A stretch of 31,881 nucleotides of DNA, from the IMG/VR virus record IMGVR_UViG_3300008450_000249, positions 1-31,881 of that record; one strand, 5' to 3'. This DNA comes from a virus. Each line of letters begins with the position of its first letter. The stretch's first letter is position 1. A program made the translations under genes and the position numbers. The notes below the pieces were generated by a model that was given only the letters and a program-made list of their open reading frames with translations, made no database searches and had not been told where the DNA came from. Shown piece after piece: positions 13,543 to 23,500 of this stretch.

Positions 13543-15908
13543 TGCCTCTAGTCTCCAGCACCATCCCTAACCTCGTTGGTGGTATCTCGCAGCAGCCTCC
13601 TGCTCTGCGACTGTCCAACACGTGTCAGGCGACGATTAACTCTTGGCCCTCAATTGTGAGCGGCTTGCAGAAGCGTCCTCCCACACGTCACATCGCAAAC
13701 GTAGGCTCGGCACTCACGAACGGTGCTTGCGGCTATTTGATTGAGCGTAACGAAAGCTATCGTTATCTGGTTGTCATGGAGAACGGTGATCTCAAGGTTC
13801 TCAACCTTGCGGACGGTACGTTCCAGACGGTGAACTTCCCTAATGGTAAGGGCTACCTCTCTGCAACCTCCCCAGTTGACGCCTTTCGCTTTGTCACGTT
13901 TGGCGACTTCACATTCATCGCTAACAGAAACGTCTCTGTTACGTCTTCAGCAGTCACTGAGGCTACCCTTGCTGCCACGCAGACAAGGCGAAACCCGACC
14001 GCTGAAGCAACCATCTACGTCACTGCCTCGGCAGCAAACACCTACTACTCCGTCTACGTAAACGGCGTCATCAAGGCTGACTTTCTAACCGGGAATGGTA
14101 CGTCAGGTACTACTGCTGTTGAATCTACCACAGTCATTGCACAGGAGCTTCAGAGCGATCTGGTTGGCAACGGCTACACGGTTGTTCGCACTGGTTCCAC
14201 ACTGACAATCACAAACTTCCCCGCTAATGGAACCCTGTCCACACAAGGCGGCACTGGCGACAAATCGCTGCGTGGTTTTATCGAAGATGTTCAATCATTC
14301 TCTGATCTTCCGCCTACGTCGCCTGAGGGTCGCATCGTGCGTGTCGCTGGTGATCTAGAAGCCCTTGGTGATGACTACTACGTCATCTACGAGAAGGGCA
14401 TCTGGCGAGAGACGGTTGGTTGGGATCAAGGCGAGAAGCTGGACGAGGCTACCATGCCTCACGTTCTGGTTCGTGAGTCTAACGGTACGTGGACGTTCAA
14501 GCGCCACACATGGGTAAACAGGGCTGTCGGTGATACCGAGAGTGCTCGTAACCCATCGTTTGAAGGAACTAAGATCAACGACATCTTTGTTTACAACAAT
14601 CGTCTCGGCATTCTGGCTGATGAAAACATCATCCTGTCTGAAGTGGACAACTACGAAAACTTCTACCGCACGACCACGGCTCAGCTCCTAGACAGCGATC
14701 CGATTGATCTGGCTGTTTTGCATAACAATGTGGACATCCTGCATCACGCTGTTGCGTACAACCGTGACCTACTGCTGATGTCAGAGCGTAATCAGTTTCG
14801 TTTTACATATCAAAACTACCTAGGGCCTAAAACAGCAAACATTCAGTTTAGCACGGCGTTTAACACGTCAACACGTGTTCGTCCTGTTAGCATGGGTAAC
14901 TCGATCTACTTTGCGGACGATAGAGAAGATTACCAATTTGCTAAGCTCTATGAGTTCTTTCCTAAAGATAGTGCTACAGTTGATGATGCCGATGAAAGCT
15001 CATCTGCCAACCCAGAGCTTATTCCTTCCAACCTTAGATTTATGGCTGGTTCTAACAGAGCAAAAGCTGTCGTTCTCTATTCAAGCGATGTAGCAAACAC
15101 GCTTTACGTCTACAAGTTCTTTTGGAATGGAGATACAAAGGCGCAGAACGCTTGGGTCAAGTGGGAGTTTCCTGACGTAGTGAAAATCTACTGGGCTGGA
15201 TTCTCTGGCACATACCTATACATACTCGCTGAGCGGACCTATGGGGTCACTCTTGAGAGAATGCGCCTCGATGAGGACGTGTTCGACACTGATTTGAACT
15301 ATGAGATCATGCTTGATCGTCGTCACCAGCTTACTGGTGGGCAGATGACGTATGACGCTGTGAACGACCGCACCACCATTACCCTGCCCTACTCGACATC
15401 AGGTACGCCTGAGGTAGTCTCGTCGGACATGGCTAACGGGGTGGTTGGTATTCGTCAGCCTGTAACCAAGCTGAACAACTCAGAACTCCGTGTTCCCGGT
15501 AATATTACTGGATATACGAACACTGTTGGCCTGCCCTACGTCATGACCCACGAGTTCTCTACCTTGTTTGCACGTCAGCAGAAGGGTGGAGGTGAGGTCG
15601 TCATGTTGGATGGTCGTACTCAAATCAGGTATCTCACTGTCGAGTACCACAACACCGCCTACTTCCAGACCAAGATTATCACCCCCGGCAGAGACGACGC
15701 AGTGTCCACATTTGTGGGCTTTGTTGTCGGTTCTAACGAGGCTGAACTCGGCAAGCAGCCGTTTGCATCTGGTAAGTACCGCATCCCAGTCATGTCGGAG
15801 AACTTGAAGGCTCGCATCATCATCACAAATGACAGCCCGTTCCCGTCAGCGTTTGGCTCTGCGGAGTGGCAAGGCATAATCGCTCCAAAATCAGTTCAAA
15901 GAATCTAA
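13542..15908 (+). CDS. Tail tubular protein B (nozzle), T7 gp12-like
   Basis: Forms the tail nozzle and fibre anchor; 788 residues, close to T7 gp12 (794). The N-terminal SSTIPNLVGGISQQPPALRLSNTCQATINSWPSIVSGLQKRPPT is the signature of the family. Later blocks include EKGIWRETVGWDQGEK, ARNPSFEGTKINDIFVYNNRLGILADENIILSE and RDLLLMSERNQFRFTYQNYLGPKTANIQ. The internal 185-260 region (Ala/Thr-rich beta segments) looks like an inserted beta domain. It begins by overlapping the tail tubular A stop and ends overlapping the gp13-like start by one base. Confidence 0.96.
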   Translation: MPLVSSTIPNLVGGISQQPPALRLSNTCQATINSWPSIVSGLQKRPPTRHIANVGSALTNGACGYLIERNESYRYLVVMENGDLKVLNLADGTFQTVNFPNGKGYLSATSPVDAFRFVTFGDFTFIANRNVSVTSSAVTEATLAATQTRRNPTAEATIYVTASAANTYYSVYVNGVIKADFLTGNGTSGTTAVESTTVIAQELQSDLVGNGYTVVRTGSTLTITNFPANGTLSTQGGTGDKSLRGFIEDVQSFSDLPPTSPEGRIVRVAGDLEALGDDYYVIYEKGIWRETVGWDQGEKLDEATMPHVLVRESNGTWTFKRHTWVNRAVGDTESARNPSFEGTKINDIFVYNNRLGILADENIILSEVDNYENFYRTTTAQLLDSDPIDLAVLHNNVDILHHAVAYNRDLLLMSERNQFRFTYQNYLGPKTANIQFSTAFNTSTRVRPVSMGNSIYFADDREDYQFAKLYEFFPKDSATVDDADESSSANPELIPSNLRFMAGSNRAKAVVLYSSDVANTLYVYKFFWNGDTKAQNAWVKWEFPDVVKIYWAGFSGTYLYILAERTYGVTLERMRLDEDVFDTDLNYEIMLDRRHQLTGGQMTYDAVNDRTTITLPYSTSGTPEVVSSDMANGVVGIRQPVTKLNNSELRVPGNITGYTNTVGLPYVMTHEFSTLFARQQKGGGEVVMLDGRTQIRYLTVEYHNTAYFQTKIITPGRDDAVSTFVGFVVGSNEAELGKQPFASGKYRIPVMSENLKARIIITNDSPFPSAFGSAEWQGIIAPKSVQRI

Positions 15909-16378
15909 TGCGATATTTGTACCGTCCTTCAACACAGGACGACATTGCCTACGTTTTACAGAACATGCGGAAAGAGGACCAAGACGAGTGCTGGGCAAGT
16001 GGCCTGTCGCCCGACTTGGCCCTCGCCACATCCCACGAAGGTTCTGAAGTCTCTTATGCACTGATTGCGCCTGACACACGTAACCCTGCTGCCATTCTCG
16101 GCATAGCTCCATCACCTTTCGGACCACGGTTTGGGGTCATATGGATGCTAGGCACTGATGACATAAGGCGGCACAAGTTTACATTTCTTAGAAACTGTAG
16201 GCCCGTTCTATCCGCTCTTTACGAAGAGACGGACAAAGAATGCTTCTACAACTACACCTATTCTAGAAACACACTCCACCATGCGTGGCTCAAGTGGATG
16301 GGATTTGTCTTCCTGAGGGAAGCGCCCATGCCTGCTACCAACGAGCCGTTCTACGAGTTTGTTCGCCTAAAAGGATAA
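15908..16378 (+). CDS. Internal virion protein, T7 gp13-like (GNAT-like fold)
   Basis: A 156-residue protein starting at ATG 15908, which overlaps the previous TAA by one base; the upstream extension is ignored. It follows the T7 gp13 pattern: RPSTQDDIAYVLQNMRKEDQDECWASG at the start, LILG-like beta strands with FGVIWMLGTDDI, a helix with FLRNCRPVLSALYEET and a C-terminal HHAWLKWMGFVFLREAPM...FYEFVR. The layout resembles the acetyltransferase (GNAT) fold, but the acetyl-CoA loop is not evident. In T7 gp13 is a core-associated protein not found in the mature virion; no enzymatic role is claimed. Confidence 0.85.
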   Translation: MRYLYRPSTQDDIAYVLQNMRKEDQDECWASGLSPDLALATSHEGSEVSYALIAPDTRNPAAILGIAPSPFGPRFGVIWMLGTDDIRRHKFTFLRNCRPVLSALYEETDKECFYNYTYSRNTLHHAWLKWMGFVFLREAPMPATNEPFYEFVRLKG

Positions 16379-16383
16379 TCTAC

Positions 16384-16926
16384 ATGTGTACACTGATGGC
16401 AGGGGTTCAAGCTGTTGGTGCTGTCGCTTCTTATGTCGGACAGCAGCAGGCTACAGATGCGTACAACGCAAATGCTGCCGCTGCACATCGTGACGCAAAG
16501 ATAGCAGCAGCTAACAAGTATTCTGACCTCCAAAGAAAATACTATTTTGAAAGCAAAGGTACGAACCAAGAGGGCTATAAGGCTGCTCTGAAGGCTCGTA
16601 GCGAACAGGGTACTCTGCAAGCCTCTGCTGGCTCGTCTGGCATTGCAGGCGGATCGTATACCCTTGATGCTCTTGAAGCACAGTCTCGACAAATTGCTGC
16701 TGAGAACGAATCTCGTGTTCAGGCGAAGCGTGACGACGCTCAGATGGCCCTAATCGGCCAGAGTGAGTCCGTCCGTGCTGAAGCTCAGCAGCGTATCAAT
16801 TCAATGCCGTTCAAAGAAGGACCTAGCCCACTTGGACTTGCAATCAACCTAGCCGCTTCTGGTATTACTGGTGGTGTGAGAGGTGGTTTCATTGATCCAA
16901 AGCTCGGCGGCATCCCCATTGCGTGA
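16384..16926 (+). CDS. Internal core/ejection protein, T7 gp14-like
   Basis: A 180-residue Ala-rich, helical protein with start MCTLMAGVQAVGAVASYVG; T7 gp14 starts MCWAAAIPIAISGAQ. Both have Cys2, a hydrophobic N-terminal helix, then a long Ala/Gln helix and the ASAGSSGIAGGSYTLDALEAQS region that in T7 reads SIRAAIGESMLEGSSMDRI. In T7 this protein is ejected and forms a channel in the outer membrane, part of the trans-envelope conduit with gp15 and gp16. AAGGA (16371-16375) lies eight bases before the ATG; the longer frame from 16285 is not used. Confidence 0.88.
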   Translation: MCTLMAGVQAVGAVASYVGQQQATDAYNANAAAAHRDAKIAAANKYSDLQRKYYFESKGTNQEGYKAALKARSEQGTLQASAGSSGIAGGSYTLDALEAQSRQIAAENESRVQAKRDDAQMALIGQSESVRAEAQQRINSMPFKEGPSPLGLAINLAASGITGGVRGGFIDPKLGGIPIA

Positions 16927-16933
16927 GGTATAA

Positions 16934-19900
16934 ATGGCTCTACTGATTAACGACCCCTACGGGGGTGGGCAAGAAGATGTCCGACTGGGTTCTTCAAAAA
17001 TTACTCCCCGTGAGACCTATGGCGTCTCCGCTGAGGGCATTCGCTCTCAATACTCTGACAAGCTTCGTAGTGTTGACTCTCTGGTATCATCGCTCTCAAC
17101 GCTGAACACTGCTCTCACTAAGGCTGACGAATCGTCTCAGCAGATTGCAAATGCGCAAGCTAGAGCAACGAAGGACCTAGACGATGTTCGCGCTGATAAA
17201 CAAACTGGTGGCATCTTTGGCTCCCTGTTTGGCTTTCTGACAGGCGAACGTGGTCCCTCTCCTACCATGCGTATTGCGCTGGATCAGGATCGAGGAACCA
17301 GACTGTATGCACAGACACTCAATGCTGACAAAGAATATCAAGAGATCATCTCCAATCCCGGCTTGATGGCTAACCGTGACGAGTTCGTTGCTCGTCTGCG
17401 TGGCGTCAATCAGCGATTGTCAGCACAGTTCTTCGAGCAGAACCCTCAGTACACGGAAAGCGTCCGTGGCGGCTGGGCTACCGCTTCGCGTAACACCGAA
17501 GAAACTCGTGATGCTCAGGCCATGACGGCCCAGATCAATGAGATCATCGCAGGCAGGCTTGAGTCTGCTGAGCGGAGATCAAACGAGTTCAATTCAGGTG
17601 CGGGCTATTGGCGTAGTCGTGCTCACACGATTGCCAAGAAAGTTGGTATCGATCCAGCCGAAGTTTCTCAGTTTATTGCGGTCGAGAACCCTCGTTGGGA
17701 CCCTAATGCGGTCTCGCCTACAGGTGTGCGTGGTCTGGCTCAGATCACCACTGACCGCTTCAACACGATCAAAGAAAACCTTGCCAAGACCAACCCTGAG
17801 TTGGCTGCACGGTTGAAAGACAGAGGTGATGGCGAAAGCTCACTGCTTGCCCTCGCTGTCGAATATCCTCGTCTCAAAAACATTGCTTCAACGATCCTTG
17901 GTCGAGAGGCCAAGACGGCTGAAACGTATCTTATCTGGAACCTCGGTGAACGAGGTGCTGCACCCCTGCTCAACGCCATCAAGAACAACAACCTTGATGT
18001 GAAGGTGGGCGAGATCGCATTCAACATCAGTGACGTGAACAAGAACGCAGGGCTGTACGGCAGGGACGGTTCACGCACTCTTCGTGAGACCCTCGGCTAC
18101 ATCAATCAGACAATGAAGGATCGTAGCTCCTACCATCAGCCCAGTACGCCTGTGCCTGCCATGAAGGCTGGTGTCATGTTCGATGAGAACACTGGCATCC
18201 CGACTGGTAGCACTGTTTACGGGTACAAATGGTCTGACTTCAAGAACAGCGGTGTGATGGGAGGCAGCGGCTTCCTAGACTCTCGTGTTGTTCAGGTGCT
18301 GGACCAAGCGTCACAGTTTCTTGGCTACAAGATCATGCCTATGTCTGGCCTCCGCACTGGCGATTATCAGGCTCAGAAGGGCATCAAGTCTGGCGCACAC
18401 GGTCCTCACACGACTGGCACTGCTCTGGACATCGCAGTCACTGATCCTGAGAAGCAGCTCAAGCTTGCTCGGTTCTTCTCCTCTCTGGGGGTGAAGGGCA
18501 TTGGTGTCTACGGTGGACACATGCACATCGACCTTGTTGACCGTGAAGCATCGTGGTCCAAGGATGGTGCAAAGGTTTCCACTGAACAGTTGCGACAGGC
18601 AATAGCCCAAGGCCGAACGGACATGGCAAACGGCGGTAGCTACCGTCCTGCTGGGTTCAACGGCACTGAACGTGATCCATATCAGTCTGAGATTGCCGAA
18701 ACGGCTCGCAGAACTGGTCTCACGCTGTCACAGGTTAAGGGCATCTACGCCGAGAACCTTCTTCAGACGGCTCGTGAAGCTGCCAACACTGGTGATTACT
18801 CCCGTGGACAGAACATCCTCAGTGATGCTGTGACCAACTACGGTGGCAACTTCACCACTGCCCAGCGTAACTCGATCTACGACACGCAGCGCAACATGAG
18901 TGAACAGTCGTTGCGAGCGTATGAGTTTAAGAAGCAGGAGCTGGCTCAGGCTGCTGAACAAGCGTTCCGCACCGAGTACGCACGTGCTCAGGAATCGTTC
19001 TCCAAGGGTCAGGCATACTTCCCTGATCAGTCCAAGTTCAACCTTGCGACCCCTGAAGGCCAAGCCGCCTACGGTAAGGCCAAAGCCATTGCTACGTTTG
19101 GTACGGCAGTTGTGGACAAGGAGGTCAGCACTGGCAACCTCGGCATCTACAAGAGCAAGTTCAACGACAAGAACTTCATGTCGGAGCTTGGCTTTGGTGA
19201 TGACAAGGAGCCTACGAAGGAGCAGTTCAGAGAAGCTGCCCTCAAGCGTTTCAGAGGCGAGCTAACGCTCAGCGATTTGAACACGCTTGTGGAAGATTAC
19301 GATAAGCATCGTACTCAGACGCCGATTGCTCGCGCAAAGGCTGAAGAGATGTCTGCCACTCAGCGAGGTACTCTACAGACCCTCCTGATGATGGATGACA
19401 AGTACACGCAGGCCATGAGCAAGCTGTATCAGAGCGCGATGGACCCTCAGACTATTCCGCAGAAGACGGCTATGCACGTCCAGATGCTCCAGAAGCAGTA
19501 TGAGAACGTGTTCAGCTACTGGTACATGCAGACAATGCAGGAGAATGGTGGGCAACCGCCGTCCGGTAAGCAGCTTCAGGACATCATGAAGATCACGATG
19601 GAAACCGTGAAGGGCGATGCTGCGTCTATGTCTCTCATGCTGTTCGCTAACTCTCAGCAGAACATGCGCGAAGGCTTCAATCCGCAGATGTGGGCAGAGC
19701 GTCAGGCTTCTATTGGTCAGATGTTTGATCCTACGGTTATCGCACAACGCTACATCGCTCCTGATGCAGCAGTTGAACAAGCTCTCAGGACGCTGCCAGA
19801 AGGGTCACGTATGATCCTGACCAGCGAGCAGAGAGACGCAACTGGTAAGGTCGTCCAGCAAGCTGGTCTGCCATCTGTTGATGCAGAGGGTAACTACTCC

Positions 19901-20503
19901 TTCCTCCTCCCGAACGGGACTAGGGTTCTGTACAACCCCGTGGCTGAAGCACAGGTTGCCTCTCCGCAGGGTGCTAGGGCTCCCTACACTGAAGGTCCTA
20001 GGTTTGGTCCTGACACTAAGGGAAGTATTCCCCGTCCTCAGGGTCAGTCCTCTACGCCTCTTCCTCCGATCCCACGTCCAGATATTAGGGACATGAGCCC
20101 TGCACAAGGAGCTGCTGAACTCAGAAAGTATAATGAGACAGTTCGCCAAACGCAGCAGGAGGAATCTAGGAGGGTATTTCGCGAGAAGCAAGATGAGCGT
20201 ATTGAGCAGAGCGTCAACACTCAGTTTGATAAAGACGTTCAGGCTTACGCTCTTAGAATGGTTCAGGAAGAGTTTAAAAACGAGATTCTCTCAGCTAAGC
20301 CGAGTGAACTCCCTGCTATTCGTGAACGATTAAAAGACCGTCAGATGCAACTCACGGAGTATTACACAACGGAACTGCGTCCTATCTATGATGCGTTTGT
20401 GCAAGCTCGCACAGCGTTGGATAACGCAACCCCTTCTCAGCGTAAAGCTGCAAAGGAAGTGTACCGTAAGGCTCTTGAAGCTTGGAAAGTGTTTAATCAA
20501 TAA
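16934..20503 (+). CDS. Ejection protein with lytic transglycosylase and M15 peptidase domains
   Basis: A 1189-residue protein in the place of T7 gp15. Residues about 225-395 resemble a soluble lytic transglycosylase: the likely catalytic Glu251 in AVENPRWDPNAVSPTGVRG, then GLAQIT, and YLIWNLGERGAAPLLNAI matching the family's His/Asn-Leu-Gly block. Residues about 445-545 resemble zinc peptidases of family M15: SGLRT, H492-x2-G-x-A-x-D499 and GHMH531-x-D533. So one virion protein carries both a glycan-cutting and a peptide-cutting domain, expected to open the cell wall during DNA ejection. The C-terminal half is Gln/Glu/Arg-rich helix and coiled coil. A hairpin terminator follows it. Confidence 0.88.
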   Translation: MALLINDPYGGGQEDVRLGSSKITPRETYGVSAEGIRSQYSDKLRSVDSLVSSLSTLNTALTKADESSQQIANAQARATKDLDDVRADKQTGGIFGSLFGFLTGERGPSPTMRIALDQDRGTRLYAQTLNADKEYQEIISNPGLMANRDEFVARLRGVNQRLSAQFFEQNPQYTESVRGGWATASRNTEETRDAQAMTAQINEIIAGRLESAERRSNEFNSGAGYWRSRAHTIAKKVGIDPAEVSQFIAVENPRWDPNAVSPTGVRGLAQITTDRFNTIKENLAKTNPELAARLKDRGDGESSLLALAVEYPRLKNIASTILGREAKTAETYLIWNLGERGAAPLLNAIKNNNLDVKVGEIAFNISDVNKNAGLYGRDGSRTLRETLGYINQTMKDRSSYHQPSTPVPAMKAGVMFDENTGIPTGSTVYGYKWSDFKNSGVMGGSGFLDSRVVQVLDQASQFLGYKIMPMSGLRTGDYQAQKGIKSGAHGPHTTGTALDIAVTDPEKQLKLARFFSSLGVKGIGVYGGHMHIDLVDREASWSKDGAKVSTEQLRQAIAQGRTDMANGGSYRPAGFNGTERDPYQSEIAETARRTGLTLSQVKGIYAENLLQTAREAANTGDYSRGQNILSDAVTNYGGNFTTAQRNSIYDTQRNMSEQSLRAYEFKKQELAQAAEQAFRTEYARAQESFSKGQAYFPDQSKFNLATPEGQAAYGKAKAIATFGTAVVDKEVSTGNLGIYKSKFNDKNFMSELGFGDDKEPTKEQFREAALKRFRGELTLSDLNTLVEDYDKHRTQTPIARAKAEEMSATQRGTLQTLLMMDDKYTQAMSKLYQSAMDPQTIPQKTAMHVQMLQKQYENVFSYWYMQTMQENGGQPPSGKQLQDIMKITMETVKGDAASMSLMLFANSQQNMREGFNPQMWAERQASIGQMFDPTVIAQRYIAPDAAVEQALRTLPEGSRMILTSEQRDATGKVVQQAGLPSVDAEGNYSFLLPNGTRVLYNPVAEAQVASPQGARAPYTEGPRFGPDTKGSIPRPQGQSSTPLPPIPRPDIRDMSPAQGAAELRKYNETVRQTQQEESRRVFREKQDERIEQSVNTQFDKDVQAYALRMVQEEFKNEILSAKPSELPAIRERLKDRQMQLTEYYTTELRPIYDAFVQARTALDNATPSQRKAAKEVYRKALEAWKVFNQ

Positions 20504-20510
20504 TATTAAA

Positions 20511-20546
20511 GCCCCGGCAGCTAAACACTGCTGGGGCATTCTCTTT
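20511..20546 (+). terminator. Hairpin terminator within the ejection genes
   Basis: GCCCCGGCAG pairs with CTGCTGGGGC (ten pairs, one G-T) around a CTAAACA loop (20511-20537), followed by ATTCTCTTT. The T-tract is broken, so termination is probably partial. It lies in the 55 bases between the two large ejection genes and would lower expression of everything downstream. Confidence 0.75.
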
Positions 20547-20558
20547 AGAAAGGTAATC

Positions 20559-23500
20559 ATGGCTGTAACTATTTTGTATCAGGGGCGAATGGTGACATTC
20601 CCTGACCTTGATGACCCTAAGGAGGCATATCGTAGTCTTCAAGGCAATGGAGGCTCTACAGGTGCCTCGGCAGCGGGTCAGACTTCTAACACGTTTAACT
20701 CTGCTAGCATTCAGGACGGCATCAAACCGCAGCTTCTTGCCAAGAACTCAGACTGGCTCTCGGCCAGCAAGATTTTATACGAGCGTACACAGGGTACTCA
20801 GTGGAAGGGCAGCAACGAACAGCTTGCCGACTGGGGCCTCGACCGTATGGCTCGGTTTAGCTACAACCTCCCCCTCATGGGTGCGGACGCTGTAGCACTC
20901 AAGAACGCGCCTGACGACCAAAAGCAGGCGTTCCTGTTCCTCTTAGACAATTTTGACAAGGTCGCCTACTCGTGGGGCGGTGTCGGCAACTTCGTTAAGT
21001 ACGCCGCTATCGATCCCACCAACTGGGTTGGCCTGTCCACTCTTGGTATCGGCACGGTTGCCGCCAAGGGTGCTCAGCTTACTACCCTGCAAGGGGTCAA
21101 GTCTGCTCTCAAGGTTGGCGCTGTGGGCGCACTTGAAGGCGCTGCCTACGGTGGTGCTTCGCAGCGTATCGAGCAGGAAGCTCGTGTCAACGCTGGTGGG
21201 CAGACTGAGGTCGATTATGGCAAGGTTGCCACTGGAGCTGCCATTGGCGGCGTGGCTGGTGGCCTTCTCGCTCCTGCCGTCACTGTAGCAGCCAATGCTA
21301 TCGGACGTAGGGGCGCTAAAGGGGTCCCAGAAGCCCCTCAGGAGGCCGTACAGCCCCAAGTCGCGCCTTTAGGTCCCCAAGTAGCCCCGCCAGTTACTGC
21401 CGCTCCTGCGCCTCCGCAGATGCCGACAGAGCAGCTCGGCCTGAACCTTGGCGACATGCTCGATCCTACACAGGCCGCACAGGTCCGCATGGATCGCATG
21501 GCCGAACAAGGGAAGAACGTCAGCGACAGCCCATTTGACGGAATGCAGACCCTCCCGTCTGCCCGTGAGGCTTATCAGGAAGTCCGTGAGCCTATGCTCC
21601 CGATGTTCATGCCTGAGGACCCCGGTCGAACGGTGAAGCCCTATGTGGACCCGTATGCAGGGGTTGACCCCAATATCCAATATCCGCCCAGCCCGTTCGC
21701 TTATGACTTCCCTCGTCAGCGTACAACCAAGGAGCCTGAGCTTCCGTTTGCTCGCAAGCGGTTCGTCGGTCTCACTGGTCCTGAAGGCGGTCTCTATGAC
21801 GGACAGGGCAACCTGTTCCGTGACAAGAATGGCTTGAACCTCCCAGAGCAGATCAACGCTGCACAGGTTGAGTACAACCGCATCGACGCTATGGGCCGCA
21901 CTGCCGACGCTTTGGAAGCAGATGGTGACAAGGCTCTCGCTGCTACCATGCGTGAACAGGCGCTAGCCGCTCGCAAGCAGCTTGACGAGATGCGTTATCA
22001 GGACGCTCTCCAGCGTGGTGCTGATCAGGCTTTCGAAGCTAACCCTAAGACGCCTGAGATGCGTAAGACGGAAGCAAACATCGAAGCTGCTGCTAAGCCT
22101 ACCCCTGATGAGCGCATTGGTCAGCCCAATGGCCCCTCCTATGGTGAGCTGCGTCAGCTCCTGAATGATCTTGCATCTGGTACGACTGATGGTGTGTTCA
22201 AGAGCCTAGAGCGTTTGCTCAAGGTGTCTGACCCTATGCGCCGCTCCCTGTCCTACCTGTCGCCCAATGAAGCACGTCAGATCACAAAGGATTTGATGAA
22301 GGCTGCATACAGCGACAAGGAACGTGAGCTGCTGCACGTGTCAATCATCCGTGCACAGAATGCTGTCGATGAGATCGCACGTAAGTACCGTGAGGACCTC
22401 AGGCTCGCACAGGGCGACTTCAAGAAGACAATTGAAGACCGTCTGAAGGAGTTTGAGAAGGTGTTCACGCCTCTGCGTGACATGGCTCGCGAGTCTAGCA
22501 GCTTTGCTGGCCGCAATCTTAACCGCTCCAAGCTCAGCAAGTACAAGGCTGAGACCAAAGACGCCAGTGTGGACGCTGTTCTCAAAGAGATGAACATCGA
22601 TCCTACCAAGGCGACTGAGGAGCAGCGGCTCGATGCCTACCTGAAGTTCCTTGATGACACTGTTGGCGATGCTCAGAAGATTCTCGAAGAGAAAGACACA
22701 CGTCTTATCGACGCTCGCCGTCGTCTCTTGGATGCTGACGTTGCAAACGACGACGTTATCCGTCTGTGGGACGAGTTGGCAGAGATCAAGAAGGACATTG
22801 AGGACGAGCGTCTCGCTGGTCTGACAAACTCACAGTTGCTCAAGGAGCGGCTCAACAACGGTGCAGCCAAAGTAGGTTACTACATGGCGGCTACGGTTCT
22901 GAGTCCCAGCTCGGTCACTGTGAACATCATGTCGAACGCCTTCCGTGTCTACACGCGCCCCTTCATGGAGTACCTTGCTCGTGGTCCGCTGGAATACAGC
23001 TCGTTCCGTGAGATGACTGCTGCCTATGGCGCTGTCTTCAGAACCTCCAAGGAAGCGTTTTCACTGGCTCGCAAGGGCTTTGAACTAAACAAATCACTGA
23101 TCACTGGCGCTGAGAATAAGTGGCTGGAACGTCAGGCATCGTCTATCGGTGCTGACAGCTCCACCATGCGCTTTATTGATCGCAACTTCGTGCAGATTTG
23201 GCTGCGCCTCCTCGGCTCGACTGACGAGTTCTTCTATAAGGTAGCCTACCAAGGCCACAATGAAGGACGAGCAGTTGCTGCCGCAATCAAGGAAGCGTCT
23301 GAGAAGGGTCTAAACGCTACAGAGCGTGAAACTTTGATCAAGACGACCTTGGAGCAGCTCAATTCTAAAATCTACAACTCCCAGATTGACACCTCCGTCA
23401 TTGGTCAGCTTCGTCAGGCTGGTATGGAGAAGGGTTTGAAGGGTGATGAGCTTCGCCTGTGGGTGAAGAGTGAACTCGATAGCAACCCGACCCTCTACCA

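Noticed and set aside
20388-20558. Upstream extension of the gp16-like frame
   Set aside because: Runs through the previous gene and the hairpin terminator; ATG 20559 has a proper AGAAAGG site.
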